Shown: positions 40,970 to 50,150 of the stretch, one piece after another
Numbering within the stretch: the stretch's first letter is position 1
Layout of the letters: every line of letters begins with the position of its first letter
Assembly (NCBI GenBank): GCA_022539475.1
Contig: VCMS01000045.1
Span: 124,001-188,000 of the forward strand
Direction: 5' to 3'
DNA: 64,000 bases
Source: Gracilaria domingensis
Taxonomy: Eukaryota; Rhodophyta; Florideophyceae; Gracilariales; Gracilariaceae
Made by a program: the position numbers and the translations under genes
The notes under the pieces: model-generated
The model's database searches: none
Told to the model about the DNA's origin: nothing
What the model saw: the letters and a program-made list of their open reading frames with translations, nothing else

Positions 40970-41170
40970 TCAAGGAGCCAGCGGATCTTGGACGTCACTG
41001 GGGGCTGATCATAAGCAGAGAGTAGAGAGCTAAATGGCTTGATATCAACGCCTGTCGAAAGTCCCAAAGACAGGGCTTAGAACAGCCCCGCGAACCCCGG
41101 CGTTTCTACGGAATTGTTTGACACAGTCTGTTGACAGGTAGGGCTATGTAGTTGTCGGAGCATCAAGCTG
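40970..41170 (+). repeat. Dispersed repeat family A, copy 3 (block 1 only)
   Basis: Shares GGGGGCTGATCA, ACGCCTGTCGAAAGTCCCAAAG, TCTACGGAATTG and GTAGTTGTCGGAGC with copy 2, in the same order and strand. Block 2 is not found downstream, so this copy is truncated or represents a shorter family member. Confidence 0.7.
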
Positions 41171-41969
41171 CAGATTTATGTAGTGAAGATCTGCACATCG
41201 TCACACTCGATGATGGGGCAAGGAACGTTTCGACCAATGCTATGTGCTTCTTTTATCAGTTGCGCGTCTTTTGTACGACACGTTCAGTTAACAGTTGTTA
41301 GTTTAGCTTGGAAGGTAAGTTCACGCGTTTCTGGTAGCTAAGTTAGAGCTTTCTTTCCGAGTAGATACCTTCCAACACATCTGTAAAGTAGGGCGTACTC
41401 GAGTGTCTCCCGAGGCAGGTGTGGCATCGGGTCGGATTCCATTTCAAGGTGATTGACTTGGTTTTGTTCCGGATGTACATCGAAAGCTTCGACAGCAAGA
41501 GGGAGAACAATGATAGCTAAAGAAGTACATGTTCGAAGAAAATGAAATTCGGCAGCTTTACGAAGTGGGTTGCGCTGAAAATGTCACAGGCCTCTTCCTC
41601 CTCAGCGATAGCGCTATAGATGCACCTTCTCGTGGTGTGTCTGACTTCCTGCCGGGAAGCGAAACGGATCTCTCGTATTAGAAAGGGAGAGAGCCCGCTT
41701 TAGGCATGTTCGCGTGTGGCTTGATTGGCTACTGCAACTCGAAATCCATTCGGATTGGTTGTTTTAAAGCAAGACGCCAAAACCGCCCTCGTTGGGGCCA
41801 TGCGCTCGGCGTCAGCAACAGCGGCACGACGAGCTGCTCCACCTTCCGCGCCGCCCACGTCATGCACAACCAAAGGCATCTGCGCGTCTTCCATCCTGCT
41901 CGCTCACGTGCAACACATTGTGCGCCATCTCAAGTCCCCTGCGTTTCATAAGCTCAGAGCCGCCTTCGG
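41171..41969. other. Upstream region of the transporter, with an overlapping uORF
   Basis: Promoter and leader of the DMT transporter. An ATG at 41799 opens a 60-codon frame (Ala/Pro/Ser-rich then LLAHVQHIVRHLKS) that stops at 41979, overlapping the transporter start by ten bases. It could be an upstream ORF or an exon remnant. No repeat other than A3 is seen. Confidence 0.4.
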
Positions 41970-43139
41970 ATGGTTGTGACGCGAGTGTCGCAGAACCGCC
42001 TTCAGACGGCCGTGACGCGAGTGTCGCACGTGCACACCCCCTCCCGCCGCGCGCATTTGGTCGGCGTTCTCATCGTCATCTCGGTCGCATTTATATGGAC
42101 CTTCGCCGCCGAGTTGATTCAGTATATCCTGCATGGAAGGGCGAAAAGTGACAAATCCTTCGACCAGCCGTACTTCCTCACCTACTTCTCCATCTCCCTC
42201 TTTTCGATTTTGCTCTCGGGCTTTGCGCTCCCGAGCTGGCGAGCTGCGACAACATGGAATGCGCTTCAGCCTGCAGAACAGCCGATGCGAAGCGCGTCAA
42301 ATCCGGCCATCATCGAAGGCGAGTATGATTTGGATTTCGAGATGGACCAATCCGAAAAGCCGCAGCTCTCTGTGCGTTCTGTGTTGAAGGTTGGCGCTCA
42401 ACTCGCCCCTTTCTTCTTCATGTCCTCCTGGACCTACAATGTCGGGCTGGACATGACCTCCGTGGCGTCGTCTTCCACGATATCTGCCCTGACGACTCTT
42501 TTCACTCTCGTCCTAGGTGCGTTCATGGGATCGGTTAGATTCACTATGGGCAAGTTGTTCGCCACAGCCTTGTCTATCGCGGGCGTCGCAATCATTTCTC
42601 TACAAGACGAATCGGAGGCGAGAAGGAGTCTCGCTGGCGATTTAATAAGTATCGGCTCGTCCTTTGTGTATGCCCTCTACACCATACTACTGGACCGTCA
42701 TACCGAACGTGCCACCTTTTCCATGTCCATGATGCTGGGTTTTTTGGGCTTAGTCACGCTTACATGCTTTTGGCCAGGCTTATTCCTTTGTTCCCTTCTC
42801 GGGTGGGAATCATTTCAATTTCCAAAAGGGAAAGTTCTTGCCATGCTCTTGTTGAACGGTTTAATAGGGACCGTCCTGTCCGATTTTCTATGGGCTAAAA
42901 GTGTAGAGCTTGCGGGACCGATGATTGGAACTTTGAGCTTATCTTTAGCGGTGCCTCTCTCAGTTATTGCCGACTACTATTTGCAACAGAAGAAATTTGC
43001 GCTTATATATTTGCTTGGTATTCTCCTTGTCCTCATGGGCTTTTTGCTCATGAATTATGAGATAGCCCGAGATCGCCGGGAAGAAAAGGGGATAGTAGAG
43101 AGCGCTGAGGTTGTATCCGAGTTGGAAACACTGAGTTAG
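41970..43139 (+). CDS. SLC35F-type (SLC35F5-like) drug/metabolite transporter
   Basis: A 389-residue multi-span membrane protein of the EamA/nucleotide-sugar transporter superfamily with about ten helices. The first (VGVLIVISVAFIWTFAAELIQYIL) and the region PFFFMSSWTYNVGLDMTSVASSSTISALTTLFTLVLGAF are typical of SLC35F5/F3-like proteins in plants and fungi. The second repeat has LLLNGLIGTVLSDFLWAKSVELAGPMIGTLSLSLAVPLSVIADY. A hydrophilic loop of about 45 residues follows helix 2. Location is probably Golgi or another endomembrane; substrate unknown (relatives are proposed for nucleotide sugars or thiamine). Confidence 0.88.
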   Translation: MVVTRVSQNRLQTAVTRVSHVHTPSRRAHLVGVLIVISVAFIWTFAAELIQYILHGRAKSDKSFDQPYFLTYFSISLFSILLSGFALPSWRAATTWNALQPAEQPMRSASNPAIIEGEYDLDFEMDQSEKPQLSVRSVLKVGAQLAPFFFMSSWTYNVGLDMTSVASSSTISALTTLFTLVLGAFMGSVRFTMGKLFATALSIAGVAIISLQDESEARRSLAGDLISIGSSFVYALYTILLDRHTERATFSMSMMLGFLGLVTLTCFWPGLFLCSLLGWESFQFPKGKVLAMLLLNGLIGTVLSDFLWAKSVELAGPMIGTLSLSLAVPLSVIADYYLQQKKFALIYLLGILLVLMGFLLMNYEIARDRREEKGIVESAEVVSELETLS

Positions 43140-43863
43140 AGGTGACTATCTGGCATAGAGAGCGAATTGGTATACTTGGAGTGAATTGTGACCCAGCAAC
43201 GTTACAAAGAGTATTGTGAGCTTCCTGAACGCGATTCTTTCATCCATCACGGACATCCTCTTGGAATTTCCAACACTGCATTGACTTTGTTAACATTTCT
43301 ATCTCTGGACAAGCGGCGTCATTGTTTCCCTCGGATGATACGCTTGTTTCGAACACCTCTATTCAGCCCATTACTGTCACAAGTAAGGCCACGAACATCC
43401 GCTGAAATCCCGCGGACGACCACACTCATTGCCCATTGCATGGTCTGAGCACTGTTCGGCGCGGTAATATTCAGACGGCGTGTAGAATAGTTTTTGGTCG
43501 GGAAACGATTCAATGACACTTGGAGCCATTTCCGACCGCAGAGAACAGCTTTATTCGACACACAGAAGACGCAAGTGTATGTCTATGATTTTGAGGCTTC
43601 ATCTATCTTTGTGTCGCAAGTGACCCGACTGAAGCACGCAAGTCCACAAAGCACTAAATGGTGCAGCAATACAGAGTGTTGACCATGCTTCGTTAGGAGA
43701 CGGAGATACGACCGTATGCCCCACCTGAAGAAACGTCTGGCAGTTAACGGCGAAAGAACTATATCACGAACGACGCCTTCACATGTGCAGGAAGATTGGT
43801 TGCAATCACCTGCATTGTGAACTTTTGGCATTGACAGCTTTTCTGCCCGATACAATTCACTTC
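43140..43863. other. Intergenic region, nothing recognised
   Basis: 3' flanks of the transporter and uS10m genes, which converge. Small ORFs on both strands have no conserved features; no repeats or RNA genes are seen. Confidence 0.45.
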
Positions 43864-44331
43864 TTACGCTCCATTCTCGCTCGATTTCATGCCAACGGCC
43901 TCATTATTTTGTTGTTCTTCTGATCGTTCAGCAACATTCTGCATGGTACCGAACACGTCCTTTAGCACCATCAGGCCAGGGATGTCCTGCACCACTCTGA
44001 CAGCCACAGTGGGTGGCAGTGAACGAGAAATAACAATCGGGGCTTCATAGTCCACGTTTGAGTCCGCATCCCATTTTATCACCCGCTTATGTGTGATCAT
44101 CCAGAACTTTTCTCGGCTTTTCTTATTAACATGTGGTGATCTATTGACGCACCATCTCCTGATTTGCTTAGGAGGAGCATATATGCCACCTTTGAGCTCA
44201 CCACCGGCTCTTGTAATTGCTTTGTTGACACGCCGTACTATGTCCTCAAAAAGGTATTTGCGAACATCATAGGTCTCGAGCTTGTACGTGATCCTCCGCG
44301 ATGTGCGAGCTAAGGGATAACGAGTCCCCAT
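43864..44331 (-). CDS. MRPS10: Mitochondrial ribosomal protein uS10m
   Basis: This 155-residue protein has the S10 core at residues about 15-110: YKLETYDVRKYLFEDIVRRVNKAITRAG, GGIYAPPKQIRRWCVNRSPHVNKKSREKFWMITHKRVI. The SPHVNK and THKR motifs are hallmarks of uS10. The C-terminal 45 residues are a polar extension. Divergence from cytosolic uS20/uS10 types and the organelle-like core suggest a small mitoribosomal subunit protein; a plastid role is less likely but not excluded, as no clear presequence is visible. Divergent from CSL4. Confidence 0.85.
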   Translation of the reverse strand: MGTRYPLARTSRRITYKLETYDVRKYLFEDIVRRVNKAITRAGGELKGGIYAPPKQIRRWCVNRSPHVNKKSREKFWMITHKRVIKWDADSNVDYEAPIVISRSLPPTVAVRVVQDIPGLMVLKDVFGTMQNVAERSEEQQNNEAVGMKSSENGA

Positions 44332-44847
44332 TTTCTTTTCTCGGTTGAGGGCTATCTTTTCCCCTCCAGAAAGGCAGGACGGGTTTGAGCAGTAACCAAG
44401 ATCAGGATCAATCTACCTTTAGCGGTACCGACTGTACATGACTTCAGAGCACAATGCAGTCAGGTTTCATGACTTCAAAGGGTATGTCGAACCTTAGTCG
44501 TAGCGCGACGTTAATTATAATGTAATTATAAAAAAATGTATTCACCGGCTCACGTCGAGAAAGTACGAACACTTCGGGGATCAAGTTCTCTCTTGCTCCT
44601 CTTGCCTTACTCATTCTACCGCCGAACTGGCCTTCTGCGTTACCGAGAGTTCAAAGGGACGTCCTTACTTGAAGCCTTCGCACACTACGAGGGTACATTG
44701 ACTGCATTGATTGAAATCAAACTTCTGTTTTCGAATACCTGTACGTTACATGAATCGCGAGTCGACCGCACCTGATTCAGACTAAACTCGCGAAGCCCTT
44801 CGAATCGACCTTGAGACGAAGAGCGAAAATCTTTATAACTGGAACGA
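44332..44847. other. Divergent spacer between uS10m and CSL4
   Basis: Likely bidirectional promoter, AT-rich in the middle (ATTATAATGTAATTATAAAAAAATG at about 44513-44537). The short ORF at about 44536-44775 has no conserved features. Confidence 0.5.
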
Positions 44848-45444
44848 ATGGAGGGAGTTAAGAGTGATAGATACGTCACCCCAGGCGAGAGAGTTGGCGA
44901 AATAGAACACTTCGCACCTGGATATGGTGTTTGTGAGATAAACAGCATGTTGGTCGCAACATTGGTCGGAACTCTTGTCAAAGACAAGGCGAAAAGTACA
45001 GATTCTAAGCCTATTTTAAGAGTTAACTCTGCAAAATACGCAGATGGACGTCCGCTTCTCCCAGGCATTGGGTCAAAAGTCACCGCAAGAGTTACCCGTG
45101 TAACTCCGCGAGGTGCCTCCGTAGAAATTCTCGTTATTGATGGGAAAGCCGTCCGAGAGATCTTTAAAGGAGTGATTAATCAACAGGATGTACGACAAGT
45201 CGAGGTGGATAAAGTCGAGATTTACAAATGTTTTGCTCCGGGAGATGTGGTCCTGGCTGAAGTTATTAGTCTGGGGGATCGCCATTCTTATTTTCTTAGT
45301 ACCGCCAAGAACGAGCTTGGCGTGATCCATGCCAAGAGTAAGGCTGGCGTCGTGATGACGCCTCTGAACTGGCAAGAAATGTTGTGTCCGGCGACGAACA
45401 CTAAAGAGTTCAGGAAAGTCGCCAAGGAAAGTCAAGGTTCATAA
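44848..45444 (+). CDS. CSL4: Exosome subunit CSL4 (EXOSC1)
   Basis: This 198-residue protein has the Csl4 cap-protein layout. The N-terminal domain has TPGERVGEIEHFAPGYGVCEINSMLVATLVGTL. The S1 RNA-binding domain (about residues 70-165) has LPGIGSKVTARVTRVTPRGASVEIL, FKGVINQQDVR and FAPGDVVLAEVISLGDRHSYFLSTA. The C-terminal end has MTPLNWQEMLCPATNTKEFRKVAK. CSL4 sits on the RNA exosome ring and helps recruit cofactors for 3'-5' RNA decay. The usual zinc-ribbon cysteines are reduced to the MLCP segment. Convergent with RPC9. Confidence 0.92.
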   Translation: MEGVKSDRYVTPGERVGEIEHFAPGYGVCEINSMLVATLVGTLVKDKAKSTDSKPILRVNSAKYADGRPLLPGIGSKVTARVTRVTPRGASVEILVIDGKAVREIFKGVINQQDVRQVEVDKVEIYKCFAPGDVVLAEVISLGDRHSYFLSTAKNELGVIHAKSKAGVVMTPLNWQEMLCPATNTKEFRKVAKESQGS

Positions 45445-45713
45445 GCCTAGAATCATGCAAACCTTCAAGTATACGGGGGTAAACGGCATATAGGCTGATG
45501 TTACGCATTCAGTGCGGGCCCGAGGTATTTCGTGCAAGGTATTTCGGTGCAATGCATCATACATACATATCATCACAGATGAAACACGTCAGGAAGACAG
45601 AAACTATCCCCAGGGGATGGCCAGATGTGGGAAATAAACGGGCCTCTTCCGAACGACCATTCAGATTTCGCTTCTTTACGCAATGGGTTTTATGTCGAAG
45701 ACCGCCAAGCGGA

Positions 45714-46569
45714 TCAAGACGGCGGGTTGGAAGGACCCCTGCTCGATAAGTCTACCGCATTGACCGCATTTATGGCCAATTGCACGGTGTCTTCCGTCTT
45801 TCCATTCGCTTCTTCTTTCACAGCGGTTTGCACTGCTTGCCCATCTAGTGTCACAGGATGATTCCTTTCTGTAGTTTCTTGCATTGCCACCCCTGCATTT
45901 CCATTCATTTCAGCGTCTTCCACTGGTCCACCATTCTCCTGTACCCCATTTGATTCCCATTCCGTCGGCTTCGTCCTCTGCTCCAATGTCTCGTTTATAA
46001 TTGCCAACATTTCCTGGGGATGCGGAAGGATACAATGGGTTAGAATATTGCGCAAGAGGGGGAAAGAGTGGAAGAGACTTAAGGTTTTTGACGAACTTTC
46101 TAACTTACATAAAGTTGATCTTCGTCGTATCGAGAGTAAGCGTCTACAATCAAAGGCGTCAGATGTGCGTACGCTTCAGGCCTAATGTTTGCGATCATCA
46201 ACTTTTCTACGCTTGAGAGCTTGAATTTCTCTAGTCTTTCGTACAGAGTTCGAATAGAAGCCATAGAAACATTACCTGTTCATATTAAAAGAGAAGGAAG
46301 ATGATAGGGTCGTCAGCGTCGGCTTATATGTGGTGCCATTTGTTCAACGCGGTGTTTTCCACAGGCGTTAAGCGTTTAATCATACCTGCTGGGGATGCTT
46401 CTATGTACTTTCGCACTTGCTTTGAGATAGAAGCTGTTCCAGGCGGTGGCTTAATGACTCCTTCCGGTACATGTCTTCTTTCGGTTTCAAACTTCTTTTC
46501 CTTTAACCACTCACGAACTTCCGCGTTTGTCAATAGCCCATCTCCCTCAGGATTGGACAAAATTTTCAT
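45714..46569 (-). CDS. RPC9: RNA polymerase III subunit RPC9 (CRCP/Rpc17), three exons
   Basis: Exons 46386-46569, 46109-46275 and 45714-46013 join across introns of 110 and 95 nt; the second has CTAACCC before the acceptor. The 216-residue product starts MKILSNPEGDGLLTNAEVREWLKEKK, the RPC9 start (many homologues have LLSNYEV). Exon 2 encodes IRTLYERLEKFKLSSVEKLMIANIRPEAYAHLTPLIVD, the Rpb4/RPC9 HRDC-like core with the conserved L.N.RP motif. Exon 3 completes the core, then adds an acidic tail of about 85 residues. With RPC8 it forms the Pol III stalk used in initiation. Divergent from METTL16. Confidence 0.88.
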
Positions 46570-47091
46570 CTTCAGCACGAGCGATGAATAGTTTCCTTGA
46601 GGTCACGTACACAAGAGTGCTCTCCGTCGACAAATCCGTAGCAAGAGAGAAGAACGAACGAACGAATGCAGTAAGGAAGAGATTATGCGCCAACCTACGG
46701 AGCGTGCAGGCCCTGTATGGTACTACAGGGTACCAAGGGTAGATACGTATCTATGCGAACGAAAGCAAAAATGAATGGCTTTTTGCTTCTTCGCATTTTA
46801 GTGGATCATCGTCGAGTCTGGACACGCTCAGTTCCATCGGTAAACTGGCAGCACCTCATCCATCTGGAGCATTCGCCCCTCGCAAAATGCAGAGGGCTCA
46901 GTATCGGGCGCAGAGCAGAGCTACGCTACGCAAACAGGTTGAAACATGAGATTAAGGACACATGTTTGAGAGCAGCACAGACCCCCGTATGTTTTCAAAT
47001 CAAAAGCAGCGTAGTTCTAAGCACATGTGAATGAATGAAGTTAGTTCTTACACCGTCACGAGAACCTCCCACCATCACGGAATAAGAAAAG
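46570..47091. other. Divergent spacer with hairpin and recurring motif
   Basis: Between RPC9 and METTL16. At 46711-46730 a short stem-loop (CCCTGTA..TACAGGG) is immediately followed by TACCAAGGGTA at 46731-46741, an exact copy of the recurring spacer motif. A GAACGAACGAACGAA tetranucleotide run lies near 46652-46665. No gene is seen. Confidence 0.55.
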
Positions 47092-48348
47092 ATGAAAAGA
47101 ACGCCGGTACAACAGCCAGAGAAGGCGAGGAAACGAGCAAGGTCATTCAAGGTTGATGACCGCGTTCTCGATGCCCCGCGCTACGACTTTGAACCAATAA
47201 TTGAGACGGATAGGGAACTTGCGAAATATGCTATCACCGTTAATGGACATCGCTCGGTCGACTTCTCATCCCGTGAGGCGACTTTTCATCTGACCCGAGG
47301 GATCCTTAAGCACTATTTTAACATTGAGTTTTCTCTCCCACCAGGTCACCTTGTTCCCACAATCCCAAACCGAGTTCAGTACCTAAAGTGGGCGGCTGGT
47401 TTGCTGCCAGGAGAATGTAGGAAACAAAACGTTGTTGTTCTGGACATTGGCACTGGACCGTCTTGCATTTACCCCATACTTGGGGTGCGCCTTTTTCCTC
47501 ATTGGGAGTTCATTGCTACCGACATTGACGAACAAGCGGTTCAAAGTGCAAGGCACAACTGCGAGGTGAACGAGCTCGACAATATAGCTATCTTAAAAAC
47601 AGAGAGTGAAGACAAACTTTTTTGCGATCGGGTTCGCAGACGAAAACCACTGCTAACTGTGTGCAACCCTCCTTTCCATGCCCGTCCCCATAGTGGAGAC
47701 GACCCGCCTGGAACGGACTCGCAACTACTAACTAGCGGCGGCGAATATAGCTTCTTGTGCAAACTGGCGGAGGAATCAGTTCTGCAGCATAGCGTGATGT
47801 GGTTCACGAGTTTGATTGGCTGCAAGGAAGACTTACCTAGAGTGGTATCGTTTCTTCGTTCCCCACAAATAAGGGCGACGAGAATTAAGTCCGCAGAGCT
47901 TTGCCCTGGCGGTCGGACCACCCGATGGGCTGTGGCATGGTCATTTGGAGAGCAGAGCACCAAGGCGATCCTCCAGACAGACGCCACTTCAAAATGGCGC
48001 TATACAATCATAATCAGCCCGGGAAGAAAGTTTGGAAACCAGCTAGAGGAGCACGACATCGAGGGCGTGGTACGTTTCTCTATGTGCTCAATGGACTGGT
48101 ACTTTTCCGAGGATAACAGGCGGACGGAACAGACGTCAAAGCGCAGTTTTCGTGGAGCGGACAGCAGCATGTTTGAGGCGTGCGAAATGGAGACCTTTGT
48201 CCGCCGCGAACAGAGCTCATTCGACTTCGCAGTGTTGTTAAAAGTGCAGCAAAGGGGGCGACTACAAGCAGCGAACTTCAAGGAAGTTTGTGTGACGCTA
48301 AAGGAAAAGATATTGACGTTTCTTAAACAGTTAGAATCAAGTTCATAA
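47092..48348 (+). CDS. METTL16: METTL16-type RNA N6-adenosine methyltransferase
   Basis: This 418-residue protein matches METTL16/METT-10. An N-terminal basic stretch and APRYDFEPIIETDRELAKY are followed by the Rossmann methyltransferase fold with VVVLDIGTGPSCIYPIL (residues 114-130) for SAM and the catalytic NPPF at 192-195 with FHARP after it. METTL16 methylates U6 snRNA and some mRNA hairpins. The TGGEYSFL-like segment appears as SGGEYSFLCKLAEES, and AELCPGGRTTRWAVAWSF is also typical. The vertebrate C-terminal VCR domain is largely absent. Convergent with the ODR4-like gene, 78 bp apart. Confidence 0.93.
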   Translation: MKRTPVQQPEKARKRARSFKVDDRVLDAPRYDFEPIIETDRELAKYAITVNGHRSVDFSSREATFHLTRGILKHYFNIEFSLPPGHLVPTIPNRVQYLKWAAGLLPGECRKQNVVVLDIGTGPSCIYPILGVRLFPHWEFIATDIDEQAVQSARHNCEVNELDNIAILKTESEDKLFCDRVRRRKPLLTVCNPPFHARPHSGDDPPGTDSQLLTSGGEYSFLCKLAEESVLQHSVMWFTSLIGCKEDLPRVVSFLRSPQIRATRIKSAELCPGGRTTRWAVAWSFGEQSTKAILQTDATSKWRYTIIISPGRKFGNQLEEHDIEGVVRFSMCSMDWYFSEDNRRTEQTSKRSFRGADSSMFEACEMETFVRREQSSFDFAVLLKVQQRGRLQAANFKEVCVTLKEKILTFLKQLESSS

Positions 48349-48426
48349 ACATGAGGCATCCATTGTCAGCCAGGGGGAATCTACAGAGTACATACAAAAA
48401 GAAAGAGCTGCTGATGAATGACAAGC

Positions 48427-49773
48427 TCAAAAGTAGACCCACACTATTTCTTTGAGGATAATGGCAATGACTGCAATGACAACAGCTGCAATAATACCAG
48501 TGGTAAGCACAGCTGAGGGCGCACTCTCCGCTGCGTCAAGTTCCATCATGGGAGAGGGATCGTCTTCCTGGGGCGCGTCATCGAAAGTGACACTCTTAAC
48601 AGCGGTATCCAATGTAGGTGGCTGCTCAACCGCTTCGATGCAGACGTTTTTCAAGTGCGTATGGTCCCATGACAGGACCTCCGCAATGCGATCTGAAACA
48701 TCGTCCTGCACGGTCTCCCCACTGACAAGATAGTCGCAATACGGCACGGACGGAGGCGCTGACTGCAGTGGGGCGGCCATGACGCGACACGGCAACGCAC
48801 GCGAAGCAGGCGCAGGACTGCTGGCAGTTTGATGCTCATCAGGTTCAATCTGCTCCTCCTCATCCGCTTCGTGCAGCAGGAGCAGTCTGGCGCGAATAGA
48901 GTTATAAAGATCGTGTCGCACGGCGCGAAGAACAGTGCCTATCGACGCGTCCTGCATAACGACTGCCTCAAAATGCATACAGCCCGACAACTGCATGGAG
49001 CGCGATGCAGGCTCTTGGGACGCGAGCTTCGGATCACACAAATGCAAAGGTAGAAAGAGCGAGGCCTGTAACGGCTCGCGGCGTGTGAAGGACAGATTCT
49101 TCTTCTTGCCGGTAGACGTGAGCTGCCACTGCATGATGTCCGCCAAACTGGGCTGCTCGTCAAGATGACTGACAACGACGCGACGCTCGCCCCCAAAGGC
49201 GACGACGGCGTGCTCAAAGCGATGCTGCACGACGGCGGCGCAAAGCGACTCCGCGTCGATCTGCGACAGCTCGTCGCGCACTGGTACCGCAACAGGCTGC
49301 AGGCTGACATGGCCGCGCACGCAAACCAAGCCCTCCAGCAAGCCCGGCACCTCGCGAACCGCCGCGCTCCTGACGCCGTCCGCCGCAGACAGCACCTCCT
49401 TCGCGGAGGTCTTCCCCCTGGCGGCGGCATAAATCACCACCGAAGGCGCGGCCTCGCCCACCGCCCCGCCCACGCCGGCGCCCGCGACGTCCCTGGCGAC
49501 GTCGACGGCCAGCTGCACGTCGCGGTCCGACGCGGGCGCGGCGCCCAGCGGCGCGAAGGCGCCGACGATCTGCACGCCGCCCACCAGCATGTGCGCCAGC
49601 AGCCGCGCGTGCTCCACGGCCCACGCGCGCGGCGCGGCCATGCTGGGCAGCGGCGGCGTCGGCACGAGCGCCACGACGCGCAGCACGGGGCGCGACACGC
49701 CGAGCAGCAGCCCGCCGCGCGCGCGCGGCGGCGCGGCGAGCAGCCGCGCGTCCACCAGCACCTTGACGCCCAT
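48427..49773 (-). CDS. ODR4: ODR-4-like membrane protein
   Basis: A 448-residue protein with the ODR-4 family layout. The N-terminal MPN-like region has RVVALVPTPP, then WAVEHARLLAHMLVGGVQIVGAFAP, the best match to ODR4. The central region is weakly conserved. A C-terminal transmembrane helix (GIIAAVVIAVIAIIL, about residues 427-441) ends in KEIVWVYF. ODR4 helps membrane-receptor trafficking in nematodes and anchors UFSP2, the UFM1 protease, at the ER in animals. The start was set at ATG 49773, since the first in-frame codon upstream is TTG. The 5' half is very GC-rich, the 3' half less so. Confidence 0.78.
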   Translation of the reverse strand: MGVKVLVDARLLAAPPRARGGLLLGVSRPVLRVVALVPTPPLPSMAAPRAWAVEHARLLAHMLVGGVQIVGAFAPLGAAPASDRDVQLAVDVARDVAGAGVGGAVGEAAPSVVIYAAARGKTSAKEVLSAADGVRSAAVREVPGLLEGLVCVRGHVSLQPVAVPVRDELSQIDAESLCAAVVQHRFEHAVVAFGGERRVVVSHLDEQPSLADIMQWQLTSTGKKKNLSFTRREPLQASLFLPLHLCDPKLASQEPASRSMQLSGCMHFEAVVMQDASIGTVLRAVRHDLYNSIRARLLLLHEADEEEQIEPDEHQTASSPAPASRALPCRVMAAPLQSAPPSVPYCDYLVSGETVQDDVSDRIAEVLSWDHTHLKNVCIEAVEQPPTLDTAVKSVTFDDAPQEDDPSPMMELDAAESAPSAVLTTGIIAAVVIAVIAIILKEIVWVYF

Positions 49774-50150
49774 CGCGCCGCGTCGCAATGGCGCGCTTTC
49801 CGCCGCTGCCGCGCGCGCGCCGCGCCGCCGCTTGGCGCCGCGCGTCTCCCGCGTGCGCGCGTGCGCGGCCCCGCGGCGCGTGGCCGCGTGGCCACGGCCG
49901 GCGGCGCGGCGGCGCGGCGGCGCGGCGGCGCGGCGATGCGCGGCGTTGGATTCGGAGGCGGGCGGCGGTTTGCGCGCGCGCTGTGGCGCGCGGCCCCGCG
50001 GCGCGTTTCACACGTGCTCTCCGCACAGCCGTTGAGATCGCGCGCTGCGCGCACCACGCAACGCGCGCATCGCCATCGCATAAGCGCCCGCGCCGCCCGC
50101 GCCGCCTTCCCCGTCGCGCGCCCGTCGTAGATAGCGGCCGTCTCCCCGTC
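49774..50150. other. CpG-rich divergent spacer between ODR4 and DUF3110 genes
   Basis: Extremely GC-rich DNA with GCGCGC and GGCGGC runs, likely a bidirectional promoter. Long open frames here reflect composition. No TATA box is seen. Confidence 0.5.
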
